Shown: in pieces, positions 47,062-56,411 of the stretch
Position numbering within the stretch: the first letter of the stretch is position 1
Layout of the letters: every line of letters starts with the position of its first letter
Source of the DNA: Lewinellaceae bacterium
Lineage (GTDB): Bacteria > Bacteroidota > Bacteroidia > Chitinophagales > Saprospiraceae
Direction: 5' to 3'
Length of the DNA: 64,000 nt
Assembly (NCBI GenBank): GCA_020636135.1
Contig: JACJYK010000001.1
Span: forward strand, 2,900,501-2,964,500
Position numbers and translations under genes: made by a program
Notes under the pieces: generated by a model
What the model was told of the DNA's origin: nothing
The model's database searches: none
Seen by the model: the letters and a program-made list of their open reading frames with translations, nothing else

Positions 47062-47970
47062 TTATTCACCTGACACTTCGTCAGGATGCAGGCCATATTG
47101 CGCAATAGCCATGTCATTTAAATGCAATACATCCCGGCGCATCACATCCATGCGGGTCCACAGGATGAAATGATCCGCACCACTTAGTGTATCAATGGCC
47201 AATGTGGTGGAGGGAGGCAACTCCTTCTGGACAAAGTACAGGTTATCAATGTTGACCAGGAAGTCGGCAGTGCCGTGGACAAATTCCACGGGACACCGGA
47301 TGGTTTTCCACCCAGGCACCTGGCGAACCAACTCTTCATACAGAGGCATGATCTCCTGATTGGACACCCGGAAAGCCGGCGGCAATAAGCTGCGCACGAT
47401 CGGCCAGTTCAGTGGACCGTGCCACCATTCCCGTGGCTCCTGTGCCGGATCCACGGATCCTCCCACCAACATCAATCCCTGGACCAGATCCGGCTGTATC
47501 ATCGCTGCTTCAGCTATGATTGGTCCTCCGAGTGAGTGGCCTACCCAGAGCCGGTAAGGTGCCGGCAGGACTTTAACCGTATTCAGGATGGCTTCAGCCT
47601 GTTTTTGCATGGATGCTTCGGCGGTGCCAAAGTCCGAATATCCAAAACCCAGGCGGTCAACGGCTACCATCTGGAAGTGTCTTAGCAATGCCGTATCCTG
47701 CATGAAGGACATAAATGCGGTCAGCGACCCCGGTGATCCATGAACCAACACCAGCAATGGCAATGTAGTGTCGCCCACCTGAACATAAGCCAGCTTGCCG
47801 GGCTCCATGGCATGAAAATGAGCCTTTTTACGGGTACTTTCGAAGATGCGGTGCTCCATCCGGCCTGGCTCGTCTCTGAATTTGAGAAACTCCATCTTGC
47901 CAATGCCAACACATGCCGCAAAACAAAACAGTAAAATGCCTACCAGTACGTGTCGTTTCTTTACAGCCAT
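47062..47970 (-). CDS. Alpha/beta hydrolase, possible lipoprotein
   Basis: A 302-residue hydrolase with an N-terminal hydrophobic stretch that ends in FAAC (Cys20), a possible lipobox. The fold is shown by the oxyanion loop LVHGSPGS, the nucleophile elbow VGHSLGG, the acid in HGTADF and the catalytic His in SGADHFILW. The substrate is not predictable. It stands alone between lon and the CLC gene, which diverges from it. Confidence 0.85.
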   Translation of the reverse strand: MAVKKRHVLVGILLFCFAACVGIGKMEFLKFRDEPGRMEHRIFESTRKKAHFHAMEPGKLAYVQVGDTTLPLLVLVHGSPGSLTAFMSFMQDTALLRHFQMVAVDRLGFGYSDFGTAEASMQKQAEAILNTVKVLPAPYRLWVGHSLGGPIIAEAAMIQPDLVQGLMLVGGSVDPAQEPREWWHGPLNWPIVRSLLPPAFRVSNQEIMPLYEELVRQVPGWKTIRCPVEFVHGTADFLVNIDNLYFVQKELPPSTTLAIDTLSGADHFILWTRMDVMRRDVLHLNDMAIAQYGLHPDEVSGE

Positions 47971-48175
47971 ATAGAATTCAATCTATCCTGCTAACTTACT
48001 GTAATTGCTTCGACTTACAGTAACAATTCCTCAGGACGATTTTGTGAACGAATGGCATCGTTGTGATATCAATGACAAATTCATCCGGATCCCCGCATGA
48101 ACTGCAATTTCTTTTGCCCTTTCATGACCCGCTTCCTTTACATCACTTTTGAATAATTCGTAAATTTGCCGCTTC

Positions 48176-49951
48176 ATGGCGGAACGCAATAAATTGGTCC
48201 TTCGCATCATCCAGTTGATGCAAAAATTACCATCCAGACAGCTGATGATCGCGCTAAGCATCATCATCGGATTTCTGGTCGGATTGATTGCGGTATTTAT
48301 GAAAAATGCCGTGCGGATACTGGAACACCTGCTGACCAGCGGATTTGTCGTAAACTACCACAACTACCTGTACTTCATTTACCCGGGCATCGGGATCCTG
48401 GCCGCCATCCTGTTCATCCGGTATATCCTGCGCAGGCCTGTCCGTGATGGTATACCAAATGTATTGTACGCGTTGTCCAGGCAGAACGGGATCATCCACG
48501 GCCATAACATGTATTCTTCGGTCGTTACCAGCGTCCTCACAGTAGGTTTTGGAGGCTCAGTCGGACTGGAAGGCCCGACTGTGGTCACCGGCGCGGCATG
48601 GGGTTCCAATTTGGGTAAGGTCCTCGGGCTGAATTACAAGCAAATCGTGGCTCTGGTCGGAATCAGCGCCTCGGCATCCTTATCAGCGATATTTAAAGCG
48701 CCCATTGCTGCTATTGTCTTTGCCCTGGAGATCATCCTTTTTGATATGACCATGACGGCATTGGTGCCCCTGCTGGTCTCGTCCATCGTGGCCACACTGA
48801 CCTCTTATTTCTTTTTAGGTCAGAATGTGCTGTATCCGTTTAAGGTCGTCCAATCCTTTCAACTCAATGAGACGCCTTATTACCTGTTGCTGGGTATTTT
48901 TTCGGCATTGATCTCGGTCTATTTTATCCGCACCTATGTTTTTACAGGAAAAGTTTTCGAGAAGCTTCCCGGATGGATAACCAAATTGGTCGTGGGCGCC
49001 ACCCTCCTGGGTGTATTCATTTTCTTTCTTCCCTCACTGTACGGCGAGGGTTACGAGTCTGTCAATGAAGGCTTAAAAGGGAACATGGAATTCGTCTTTG
49101 ACAACAGCATATTTTATGCCTTCAAAGACAACATGCATATTACGCTGTTACTACTGCTCAGCGTGGTTTTATTTAAGGTGCTGGCCACCTCCCTCACCTT
49201 CCGCAGCGGAGGCATCGGAGGGGTGTTTGCCCCTACCCTGTTTATCGGCACCATGACGGGTCTCCTGTTTGTCAAGTTTCTAAATTTCTATGGACTGGCC
49301 CATTTGCCGGAAAGCAACTTTGCCCTGGTGGGTATGGCGGGCCTTCTGGCCGGGGTGGTGCATGCGCCGCTCACCGCCATATTCCTGAGTGTGGAGATTA
49401 CCGGCGGCTATGAGCTTATCGTGCCCATCATGCTCGTTGCGACCACTTCCTACGCCCTGTCAAAACTGCTTTCTCCCCGCTCCATATATACCATCCAACT
49501 GGCCAGTCGCGGTGATGTACTGACGCATCATAAGGACCGGTCACTGCTGGCCATGATGTCCGTCAGCGATTACATCGAAAAGGATTTTCTGCCGGTAGAC
49601 ATCAATGCCAATTTGGGTGAACTGGTCAAGATCATCGCTCAATCCAACCGCAACATCTACCCAGTCGTGGATCAGGACAACACCTTTTACGGCATCATCT
49701 CCCTGGACCAGATACGCCACAATATGTTCAAACCCGAGCTTTACGAAACCACCAGGGTGCGCAATCTGATGCTCATGCCAACCAAGGTCGTCCAGATGAG
49801 TGACGACATGGAAACGGTAGCGACAAAGTTCCAGCATTCCGGAAAATACAATCTGGTGGTTCTGGATGGCGATAAATACGTCGGTTTTGTCTCCCGTTCC
49901 AATGTGTTCTCGAGTTACCGGGAATTATTGCAGCATATCTCGGATGAGTGA
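48176..49951 (+). CDS. CLC-type chloride channel/transporter with CBS domains
   Basis: A 591-residue membrane protein with the CLC fold and, after residue 450 or so, a pair of CBS domains (VSDYIEKDFLPVDIN and VRNLMLMPTKVVQMSDDME). GLEGPTV keeps the external gating Glu132; GGVFAP and a Tyr in SIYTIQL match anion-site elements. The GSGIP motif is replaced by RDGIP (91-94 region), and by my alignment the internal proton Glu is Ile186 (FALEIILFD). This suggests altered coupling or selectivity. TAAATTTG at 48161-48168 fits a -7 element, which would give a very short leader. Confidence 0.9.
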   Translation: MAERNKLVLRIIQLMQKLPSRQLMIALSIIIGFLVGLIAVFMKNAVRILEHLLTSGFVVNYHNYLYFIYPGIGILAAILFIRYILRRPVRDGIPNVLYALSRQNGIIHGHNMYSSVVTSVLTVGFGGSVGLEGPTVVTGAAWGSNLGKVLGLNYKQIVALVGISASASLSAIFKAPIAAIVFALEIILFDMTMTALVPLLVSSIVATLTSYFFLGQNVLYPFKVVQSFQLNETPYYLLLGIFSALISVYFIRTYVFTGKVFEKLPGWITKLVVGATLLGVFIFFLPSLYGEGYESVNEGLKGNMEFVFDNSIFYAFKDNMHITLLLLLSVVLFKVLATSLTFRSGGIGGVFAPTLFIGTMTGLLFVKFLNFYGLAHLPESNFALVGMAGLLAGVVHAPLTAIFLSVEITGGYELIVPIMLVATTSYALSKLLSPRSIYTIQLASRGDVLTHHKDRSLLAMMSVSDYIEKDFLPVDINANLGELVKIIAQSNRNIYPVVDQDNTFYGIISLDQIRHNMFKPELYETTRVRNLMLMPTKVVQMSDDMETVATKFQHSGKYNLVVLDGDKYVGFVSRSNVFSSYRELLQHISDE

Positions 49952-50053
49952 AATGCGGTGATTGCCATTACTTCAATCCTGGGAATACAGCTTAATTCTG
50001 AAGTGACTTTAGGAGGATCTGACTACAGCGATTGAACGCTTTGGAGGAAGGGA

Positions 50054-51961
50054 TTAAGAAACCTCCTCTTCTTCCGGCATCTCCATCACCTCCGCTTCTT
50101 TTACCGCACCGTTGACCTCATCAATCTCCACCTTGAGGTTGTCGATGATAAACTGCTGTCGCTCCATGGAGTTCTTACCCATGTAGTAATCCAGGAGCTG
50201 ATCCATATGGGTATTCTCATTGAGGACTACCGGCTGGAGGTGGATGTTCTCTCCGATAAAATCTCCGAATTCATCCGGTGATATCTCCCCAAGACCTTTG
50301 AACCGGGTAATCTCCGCTTTGCCGCGCAGCTTCTTGATGGCAGCCTGCTTTTCTGCTTCGGAGTAACAATAGTAGGTTGACTTTTTATCGCGGACGCGGA
50401 ACAGAGGCGTATCCAGGATATACAGGTGACCAGCACGAACGAGGTCCGGGAAAAACTGCAGAAAGAAGGTCAGGAGCAGCAGCCGGATGTGCATGCCATC
50501 CACATCGGCATCGGTGGCAATGACTACGCGGTTGTAACGCAGGTATTCGATGCCGTCCTCGATGTTCAGTGCATGCTGAAGGAGGTTGAATTCCTCGTTC
50601 TCATACACGACTTTCTTGGTTAATCCGTAGCAGTTCAATGGTTTACCCCGCAAGCTGAATACTGCCTGGGTGCCTACATCACGGGCCTTGGTGATCGATC
50701 CACTGGCGGAATCTCCTTCGGTGATGAATACGGTAGTGCGGGCCAAGGTCTCTTCATCCACCCTTTTTTCATCGAAATGGTAGCGGCAGTCGCGCAATTT
50801 CTTATTGTGGAGATTGGCCTTTTTGGCACGCTGATTAGCCAGCTTTTTGATACCGGCAATTTCCTTGCGTTCACGCTCAGACTGAAGTATCCTCTTTAAT
50901 AAAGCATCAGCAACCTGGGCATGCTTGTGCAGGTAATTATCCAGCTCCTTGCTGATAAAATCATTAACAAACGTCCGCAGCGTGGGACCATCAGGAGCGA
51001 TGGTCTGCGATCCCAATTTGGTTTTTGTCTGAGACTCAAACACCGGCTCTTCTATGCGAACGGAAATAGCTCCAATCACCGAAGACCGCACGTCCTTGGG
51101 ATCAAAATCCTTTTTGTAAAATCCGCGGATGGTATTTACTATCGCCTCGCGGAAGGCAGTCAGGTGTGTACCGCCCTGCGTGGTGTACTGGCCATTGACA
51201 TAAGAATAATATTGTTCACCGTAGTGCTGGCCGTGGGTAAGGGCAATTTCGATATCTTCTCCTACCAGGTGAATGATGGGATACCGCAACTCCTCATCCG
51301 CCGTCTTGCGCTCCAGCAGATCCAGTAGGCCGTTCTTGGAAACCAGGGTCTGCCCATTGAAGCGAATTTTCATGCCCGCATTCAAATACGCATAATTCCA
51401 GAGCTGGTTCTCTACCAGTTCCAGGTTGTATTTATACTTTTTGAAAATGGAATGATCTGCTGTAAAAACGACCTTCGTACCGTCCGGTTCGGTGGTCTTA
51501 ATCAATTTAGACTCCTGCCGCAAATCACCTTGTTCAAATACAGCCTGTTTCATTTTGCCCTCGCGGTAAGCTTCGACCGTAAAGTGGTCCGACAATGCAT
51601 TGACGGCTTTGGTACCCACCCCATTCAGACCGACCGATTTCTTGAAGGCCTTCGAATCGTACTTGGCTCCGGTGTTGATGCGGGACACGCATTCGACCAC
51701 CTTTCCCAGGGGAATGCCGCGCCCGTAATCACGAATCGTCACTTCCCGGTCATTGATGATCACGTCAATTACTTTCCCGAAACCCATGACATACTCGTCG
51801 ACTGCATTGTCAAACACCTCCTTTAACAGGATGTAGATGCCATCATCGGGTGCACTTCCATCACCCAGTTTACCGATGTACATACCGGGACGCAACCGGA
51901 TGTGCTCTTTCCAATCCAGGGATTTGATGTTATCTTCTGTATACTGAACCGGGTTACTCAT
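50054..51961 (-). CDS. parE: DNA topoisomerase IV subunit B
   Basis: ATPase subunit of a type IIA topoisomerase that unlinks daughter chromosomes. The 635-residue protein has the GHKL ATPase domain (RLRPGMYIGK, EVFDNAVDEY, DYGRGIPLGKV, GLNGVGTKAVNALS), a transducer domain, the TOPRIM motif ITEGDSASG and ATDADVDGMHI, and a C-terminal acidic tail. Its length and motifs fit Bacteroidota ParE more than the longer GyrB. The subunit A gene is not adjacent. A TACCTTTG element lies at 51999-51992 (minus), 31 bases before the start, but without a clear partner. Confidence 0.92.
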   Translation of the reverse strand: MSNPVQYTEDNIKSLDWKEHIRLRPGMYIGKLGDGSAPDDGIYILLKEVFDNAVDEYVMGFGKVIDVIINDREVTIRDYGRGIPLGKVVECVSRINTGAKYDSKAFKKSVGLNGVGTKAVNALSDHFTVEAYREGKMKQAVFEQGDLRQESKLIKTTEPDGTKVVFTADHSIFKKYKYNLELVENQLWNYAYLNAGMKIRFNGQTLVSKNGLLDLLERKTADEELRYPIIHLVGEDIEIALTHGQHYGEQYYSYVNGQYTTQGGTHLTAFREAIVNTIRGFYKKDFDPKDVRSSVIGAISVRIEEPVFESQTKTKLGSQTIAPDGPTLRTFVNDFISKELDNYLHKHAQVADALLKRILQSERERKEIAGIKKLANQRAKKANLHNKKLRDCRYHFDEKRVDEETLARTTVFITEGDSASGSITKARDVGTQAVFSLRGKPLNCYGLTKKVVYENEEFNLLQHALNIEDGIEYLRYNRVVIATDADVDGMHIRLLLLTFFLQFFPDLVRAGHLYILDTPLFRVRDKKSTYYCYSEAEKQAAIKKLRGKAEITRFKGLGEISPDEFGDFIGENIHLQPVVLNENTHMDQLLDYYMGKNSMERQQFIIDNLKVEIDEVNGAVKEAEVMEMPEEEEVS

Positions 51962-52122
51962 ACTAGTAGTTTTCTTAATTTATCTGGGCGTCAAAGGTAA
52001 TAAGTTCCATATGCAGAATGTGTCTCACCTTCAGCCTGAACAAATTTAACAATCATATTATTAAAAACAATAACATAAACCAGGGCAGGGTCTGGGAATA
52101 AGTACCAGGCAAATGGATTGGG

Positions 52123-52617
52123 TCAGTGTTTCTTCAGGGAGGACAACCGTTTGGCGACGGTCGGGAATGCCGCGTGGGTAAACAGATAGGTGGGTTTTTC
52201 CAGGGTAACCGGCAGACGATAGGTCTTCATGAACCCTTGAAAGAAGCCATTAAGTGTTACCTCGTCGATGTACTTGGAATTGGGCTTTAAAAAATAGGCC
52301 AGGTGTTCCAGTTGACCATTAGGAGCCCAAAATGCATAAAGCAGTAGCTGCAGGCCATCGAGGTCAACACCTACTTCTTCGGAATACATATCCATTTTTT
52401 GGAGCATATCGGTCCAGTAGGCATAGGCCCGTTCATGGTCCTGGTCCAGCTGGCTGGCCAGGTGGTTGTATTTCAGGAATAGTTGTTCAAATGCTTCCGT
52501 ATGGTCTCCGATATGGAATACCGCAGCAAGGGTATCTTTGGGTACCTGCGCTCCCGCAACCACCACACCAAAAATGCCCCAGATCAGTAAAATAATATGC
52601 CGACGGATGCTATTCAT
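52123..52617 (-). CDS. Exported protein of unknown function
   Basis: A 164-residue protein with a signal peptide (ends VAGAQ). It is not recognised. The mature part is mostly helical with aromatic residues (AYAYWTDMLQKMDMYSEEVG, LLLYAFWAPNGQLEHLAYFL). Lone cysteines and metal motifs are absent. It diverges from cvpA and follows parE's promoter region. Periplasmic location is likely. Confidence 0.7.
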   Translation of the reverse strand: MNSIRRHIILLIWGIFGVVVAGAQVPKDTLAAVFHIGDHTEAFEQLFLKYNHLASQLDQDHERAYAYWTDMLQKMDMYSEEVGVDLDGLQLLLYAFWAPNGQLEHLAYFLKPNSKYIDEVTLNGFFQGFMKTYRLPVTLEKPTYLFTHAAFPTVAKRLSSLKKH

Positions 52618-52786
52618 CGGAGATTTTATCCCTTAAATATAACAATTTCAATGCATATATTGCACCGGCCTTCATCTGACCGCGCTCAGCGTATGTCTAA
52701 TATAAACAGCCGGCGCTCTAATTCAGTGCAAGATTAGGCATATTTACTTTAATATTAACGCAAATATCTTACCAAATACCTTTAAC

Positions 52787-53341
52787 ATGATCCTAGATCT
52801 CTTTCTGGTTCTCATTGCTGCTTTCGGATTTTACATGGGATACTCCCGCGGGGTCATCAAAACGGTTTTCACGGTTGTCGGCGTTTTGCTTGGCATCCTG
52901 ATCACCCTTAAGCTCTCGCCCATCGTCATCGGATTTTTGGAAGGTCTCTTTGACCGGCAAAATCCCTGGATCTTCATCCTGGGTTTTGTGGGCACTTTTA
53001 TACTGATTCTGGCCCTGGTACGGTTTACCGGAAAAAACCTGGAGAATTTATTCAAAGCCGTCAAACTCAATTTTGTCAATAAGATCGCAGGCGGAGCCTT
53101 GCTCAGTTTGCTGTTTATCATCTGTTTCTCCTACGTGGTCTGGTTTCTGGACCGCACACACCTGGTTAGTGATTCGACTAAAAACCGGTCGGTGACTTAC
53201 CCTGTCCTGGCAGTAATGCCGGAGCAGACAAAATTGGTCGCTGAAAAATTGAAACCGGTCTTTCGCGAATTCTGGGACAAGACCGTGCAGATCATCGATG
53301 GCATCAAAGAATCTTCCGAGCAAAACAAGATAACCAACTGA
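52787..53341 (+). CDS. cvpA: CvpA family membrane protein
   Basis: A 184-residue inner-membrane protein with four helices in the CvpA arrangement (ILDLFLVLIAAFGFYMGYSR, VIKTVFTVVGVLLGILITL, FILGFVGTFILILALV, ALLSLLFIICFSYVVWFL) and a soluble C-terminus. CvpA proteins affect colicin V production and envelope homeostasis in enterobacteria; the molecular role is unclear. TACCTTTA at 52777-52784 is one base off the -7 consensus and lies just before the start. Confidence 0.85.
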   Translation: MILDLFLVLIAAFGFYMGYSRGVIKTVFTVVGVLLGILITLKLSPIVIGFLEGLFDRQNPWIFILGFVGTFILILALVRFTGKNLENLFKAVKLNFVNKIAGGALLSLLFIICFSYVVWFLDRTHLVSDSTKNRSVTYPVLAVMPEQTKLVAEKLKPVFREFWDKTVQIIDGIKESSEQNKITN

Positions 53342-53672
53342 AATCATTTTGAACACTGACCCAGATCCAGGTAATCCTTACTCTGCTATGCTACCTTGAG
53401 GAAGATGGAGCGCGTCTTCCGTTAGAATATCAGGAAAGAGGTAATCGTAAACGCGTTAATCGCAACAACTATTCCTTGCGAGACGCTTTAGATACGATTC
53501 CGGACTTCTGACTATTTCCAGTACGCCTGGAGTAAGCAGTGTTTGAGAATTGATTAATGAGAGATGGGGCATTCCTGCGGGGATGCCCATTTTTTTCGGA
53601 AGGACATTATTCCAGCTGAGGCCTTCATCCATCGCTGATTGGGTGCTAAGGTAACAGCGATGTAGGGGATTA
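53342..53672. other. Intergenic region with a detached terminator
   Basis: A 331-base convergent gap with no credible gene. It holds a terminator-like hairpin at 53567-53596, 225 bases after cvpA. No tRNA-like fold or long repeat was seen. Confidence 0.6.
53567..53596 (+). terminator. Intrinsic terminator downstream of cvpA
   Basis: Arms GGGCATTCC (53567-53575) and GGGATGCCC (53580-53588) pair with one G-U around a TGCG loop, then a run of seven T. It probably ends plus-strand transcripts from cvpA; the long untranslated stretch before it is unusual. Confidence 0.7.
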
Positions 53673-54389
53673 TTATCCGCGCTTCAGATTACCTTCATCG
53701 TCCCATTCTGCCTGCAACTCTCTTTCATCCGGGGTGACGCACACGTCCAGCGTGCGCTGGTCGTAGGACAGGCCGTGCTTATCAAGAACTTCCTGGGGAA
53801 CACCGTCCCACACATTGGGTGTATTTCCGACATAACCCAGATCCTTGATTCCCAGCTTGGAGGTGAAAAACCCGGTAGCCGTGAGATTACGTACGGTATT
53901 GAAAAACCGGACGCCGGACTGATAGGCAGGTTCCACCTCGGCAGGATAAGCCAGTTTATCCAGAAAAGCTTTTTGATCTTCCGGTGAGCAATCCATGAAA
54001 GCTTTTTCGTGCAATGCCAGAGTCTGGTGATCCAGCCACATCAGGCCTCCCCGCATGGTATTCTGATAGCCGGGTTGGTCTTTCATAATGAAATCGATGA
54101 ATGCCGGCACTTCCGCTTCGGTGGCGCTGCCGGATACATCATCCGCTGGTATGATCAAATCACAGAGCACCGCCAGCGTCGCCATTTCATGGGCATTGAA
54201 GAAAGGTTCTTTCATCAGGGACTGATCCCTCTTTTGTTCCTCCGGTGTACGGCCATAGGCTTCCGTAGAACCGGTCTCCGCCGGCATGGACGAGGTCTCC
54301 TCCTTCGTGGCCGGATTGCAACCATGGATCAACAATCCACCGGCAATACCTCCGGCTACTAACGTCTTAAGGCTGTTTCTTCTATCCAT
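53673..54389 (-). CDS. Gluconate 2-dehydrogenase subunit 3 family protein, Tat-exported
   Basis: A 238-residue small subunit of a membrane-bound GMC dehydrogenase. It begins MDRRNSLKTLVAGG, a twin-arginine-type signal, with a lipobox-like IHGC (Cys near 27). The body matches the subunit 3 family (LAVLCDLIIPADDVSGSATEAEVPAFIDFI). This subunit escorts the folded FAD subunit through the Tat system. The ATG at 54389 is preferred, as the upstream part of the frame is not signal-like. It starts 2 bases after the GMC gene stop, so they are one operon. A multi-heme cytochrome subunit is missing here. Confidence 0.87.
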   Translation of the reverse strand: MDRRNSLKTLVAGGIAGGLLIHGCNPATKEETSSMPAETGSTEAYGRTPEEQKRDQSLMKEPFFNAHEMATLAVLCDLIIPADDVSGSATEAEVPAFIDFIMKDQPGYQNTMRGGLMWLDHQTLALHEKAFMDCSPEDQKAFLDKLAYPAEVEPAYQSGVRFFNTVRNLTATGFFTSKLGIKDLGYVGNTPNVWDGVPQEVLDKHGLSYDQRTLDVCVTPDERELQAEWDDEGNLKRG

Positions 54390-54391
54390 GA

Positions 54392-56131
54392 TCAAAGATT
54401 TTGCTTTTTCATTTCGGACATTAAATATTCGGAGGCACGGATTGCCAGTGCCATGATGGTCCACGTCGGGTTTTTATCCGCCTGCGAAACAAATGGTCCT
54501 CCGTCCATGACAAAAAGGTTGGCAACATCGTGCGCCTGATTGTAAGCATTGACGGCCGAGGTCCTTGGGTCATTACCCATCCTTACCGTTCCAACTTCAT
54601 GAATGATACGCCCCGGTGCGGCAAGTCCATAGTCGGATTCCGGCCCCGGCTTATTGCCCAGCAGGATACCACCTGCCTGGGTGATGATCTCTTCAAAGGT
54701 ATCCTGCATGTGCTTGGCCTGGTTGCGTTCGTGATCACTCCAGGTGTAGTGAAAGCGCAATACTGGGATGCCATATTTATCGACGGTGTCCGGATCTATT
54801 TCGCAATAGTTGTCTTCCCGGGCTATGCATTCGCCACGACCTGACATACCGAAAGTAGCACCATAAAAGCGACGCAGATCTGCTTTAAAGCCGGCACCAT
54901 ATCCACCAGCGCGATGGTTCTCGCCATTAGCCCCGGCGACCTGGCCGTTCAGGCTTTCCAGTCCGAACCCAAATCCGTAACCCGGCATACCCATGCCACC
55001 CCAGTATTCGATATGATATCCACGCGGGAAATTCAATTTCTTATTGTCGAGCCACCAGGGTGTATACACATGCATACCGCCTACCCCGTCTTCGTTATAC
55101 CGCTCTCTGTCCAGCAAATCTGGCAATAAGCCCATGCGCGATGCCCCGGTTGAATCATGGAGGTATTTCCCGACCACATTGCTGCTGTTGGCCAGGCCAT
55201 TCGGATGCCGGCTGGATTTACTGTTCAGCAACAGCCGGGCTGATTCACATGCGCTGGCCGCCAGGATAATGGTTTTACCGCGTACCTGGTATTCGCGTAA
55301 GTCTTCTTTGTTGATGTAGGAGATCGCTTTGGCTTTTCCTTCCGTATCGGTGATTACCTCACGTGCCATTGCATTTACGTACAGGTCCACATTTCCAGTG
55401 TCCAATGCCGGCTTAACCAATACCGAACTGGACGAAAAGTCGCCGTAAACCATACAGGAACGGGAACATTGCTGGCAGTAAAAACAAACACCCCGGTCTT
55501 TATTGATCCGTCGCGTCAGGATAGAAAGTCTGGCCGGTATGACCGGAATATTGACCTTACCTGCACCTTTTTTGATGAACATCTCATGCAACCGTGGCTT
55601 GGGAGGTGGCAGGAAGAAGCCATCAGGTTCGTTGTACATGCCTTCTTTAGAGCCAAAAACTCCGACCATTTTATCCAGCCGGTCGTAGTACGGCTTTACA
55701 TCATCGTATCCGATGGGCCAGTCATCTCCCAGGCCATCCATACTACGACGCTTGAAGTCATACGGGCCAAAACGCAGGGAGATGCGCCCCCAATGGTTGG
55801 TACGTCCACCCAGCATGCGCGACCGGAACCAGTCAAATTCGGTCCCGTTTTTACGCGTGTAGGGCTCACCATCGATTTCCCAGCCACCATACGCCATATC
55901 AAAATCGCCGAATGCACGTGTAGTGCCTGCTCCCCGCCGGGGTGACATCCACGGCCACTTCAACTGTGTTTGTTGCTCCGGATTTTTTGGATCGAAGTTC
56001 GGACCTGCTTCCAGCAACGCCACCTTTAATCCTCCTTCAGCTAACATTTTGGCGGCCATACCACCTCCTGCTCCCGATCCCACAATGACAACGTCGTAGA
56101 CGGTCGGTTGCTCGATAATCTGAAAAGACAT
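54392..56131 (-). CDS. GMC-family FAD oxidoreductase
   Basis: A 579-residue flavoprotein with the dinucleotide-binding GSGAGGG (18-24) at the N-terminus, GRTNHWG and the C-terminal GMC segment GTVRMGNDPRTSAVN ... NPTWTIMALAIRASEYL. It oxidises an alcohol, most likely a sugar or sugar acid. It has no signal peptide of its own, so it is probably carried across the inner membrane by the Tat signal of its partner encoded downstream. A cysteine cluster (CFYCQQCSRSC) resembles the 2[4Fe-4S]-like or zinc-type insert seen in several sugar GMC dehydrogenases. Confidence 0.9.
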   Translation of the reverse strand: MSFQIIEQPTVYDVVIVGSGAGGGMAAKMLAEGGLKVALLEAGPNFDPKNPEQQTQLKWPWMSPRRGAGTTRAFGDFDMAYGGWEIDGEPYTRKNGTEFDWFRSRMLGGRTNHWGRISLRFGPYDFKRRSMDGLGDDWPIGYDDVKPYYDRLDKMVGVFGSKEGMYNEPDGFFLPPPKPRLHEMFIKKGAGKVNIPVIPARLSILTRRINKDRGVCFYCQQCSRSCMVYGDFSSSSVLVKPALDTGNVDLYVNAMAREVITDTEGKAKAISYINKEDLREYQVRGKTIILAASACESARLLLNSKSSRHPNGLANSSNVVGKYLHDSTGASRMGLLPDLLDRERYNEDGVGGMHVYTPWWLDNKKLNFPRGYHIEYWGGMGMPGYGFGFGLESLNGQVAGANGENHRAGGYGAGFKADLRRFYGATFGMSGRGECIAREDNYCEIDPDTVDKYGIPVLRFHYTWSDHERNQAKHMQDTFEEIITQAGGILLGNKPGPESDYGLAAPGRIIHEVGTVRMGNDPRTSAVNAYNQAHDVANLFVMDGGPFVSQADKNPTWTIMALAIRASEYLMSEMKKQNL

Positions 56132-56411
56132 AAGCCAACAATTCTATTCTTGCATTGAAGATGGTAAAAAAGATTGAAACTCGGCAAATACCCACGCAAA
56201 GTATTCATGAATTCCGTTCCACAAGTACACAACGCTGGTCCACATTACGCAATGACCCGCAGAGCTTACCGGATCAACGCCGGCAGACCCGCAGATCATC
56301 CGACAAACTCAACTATTTTATTATCTTTCCGCCCGCTCTGAACCAATGAAACCCGAGCAGGCCTTTCCGGGTTTATACCGATTGTTATTGTATCATGTAA
56401 AGTGTTGTCAC

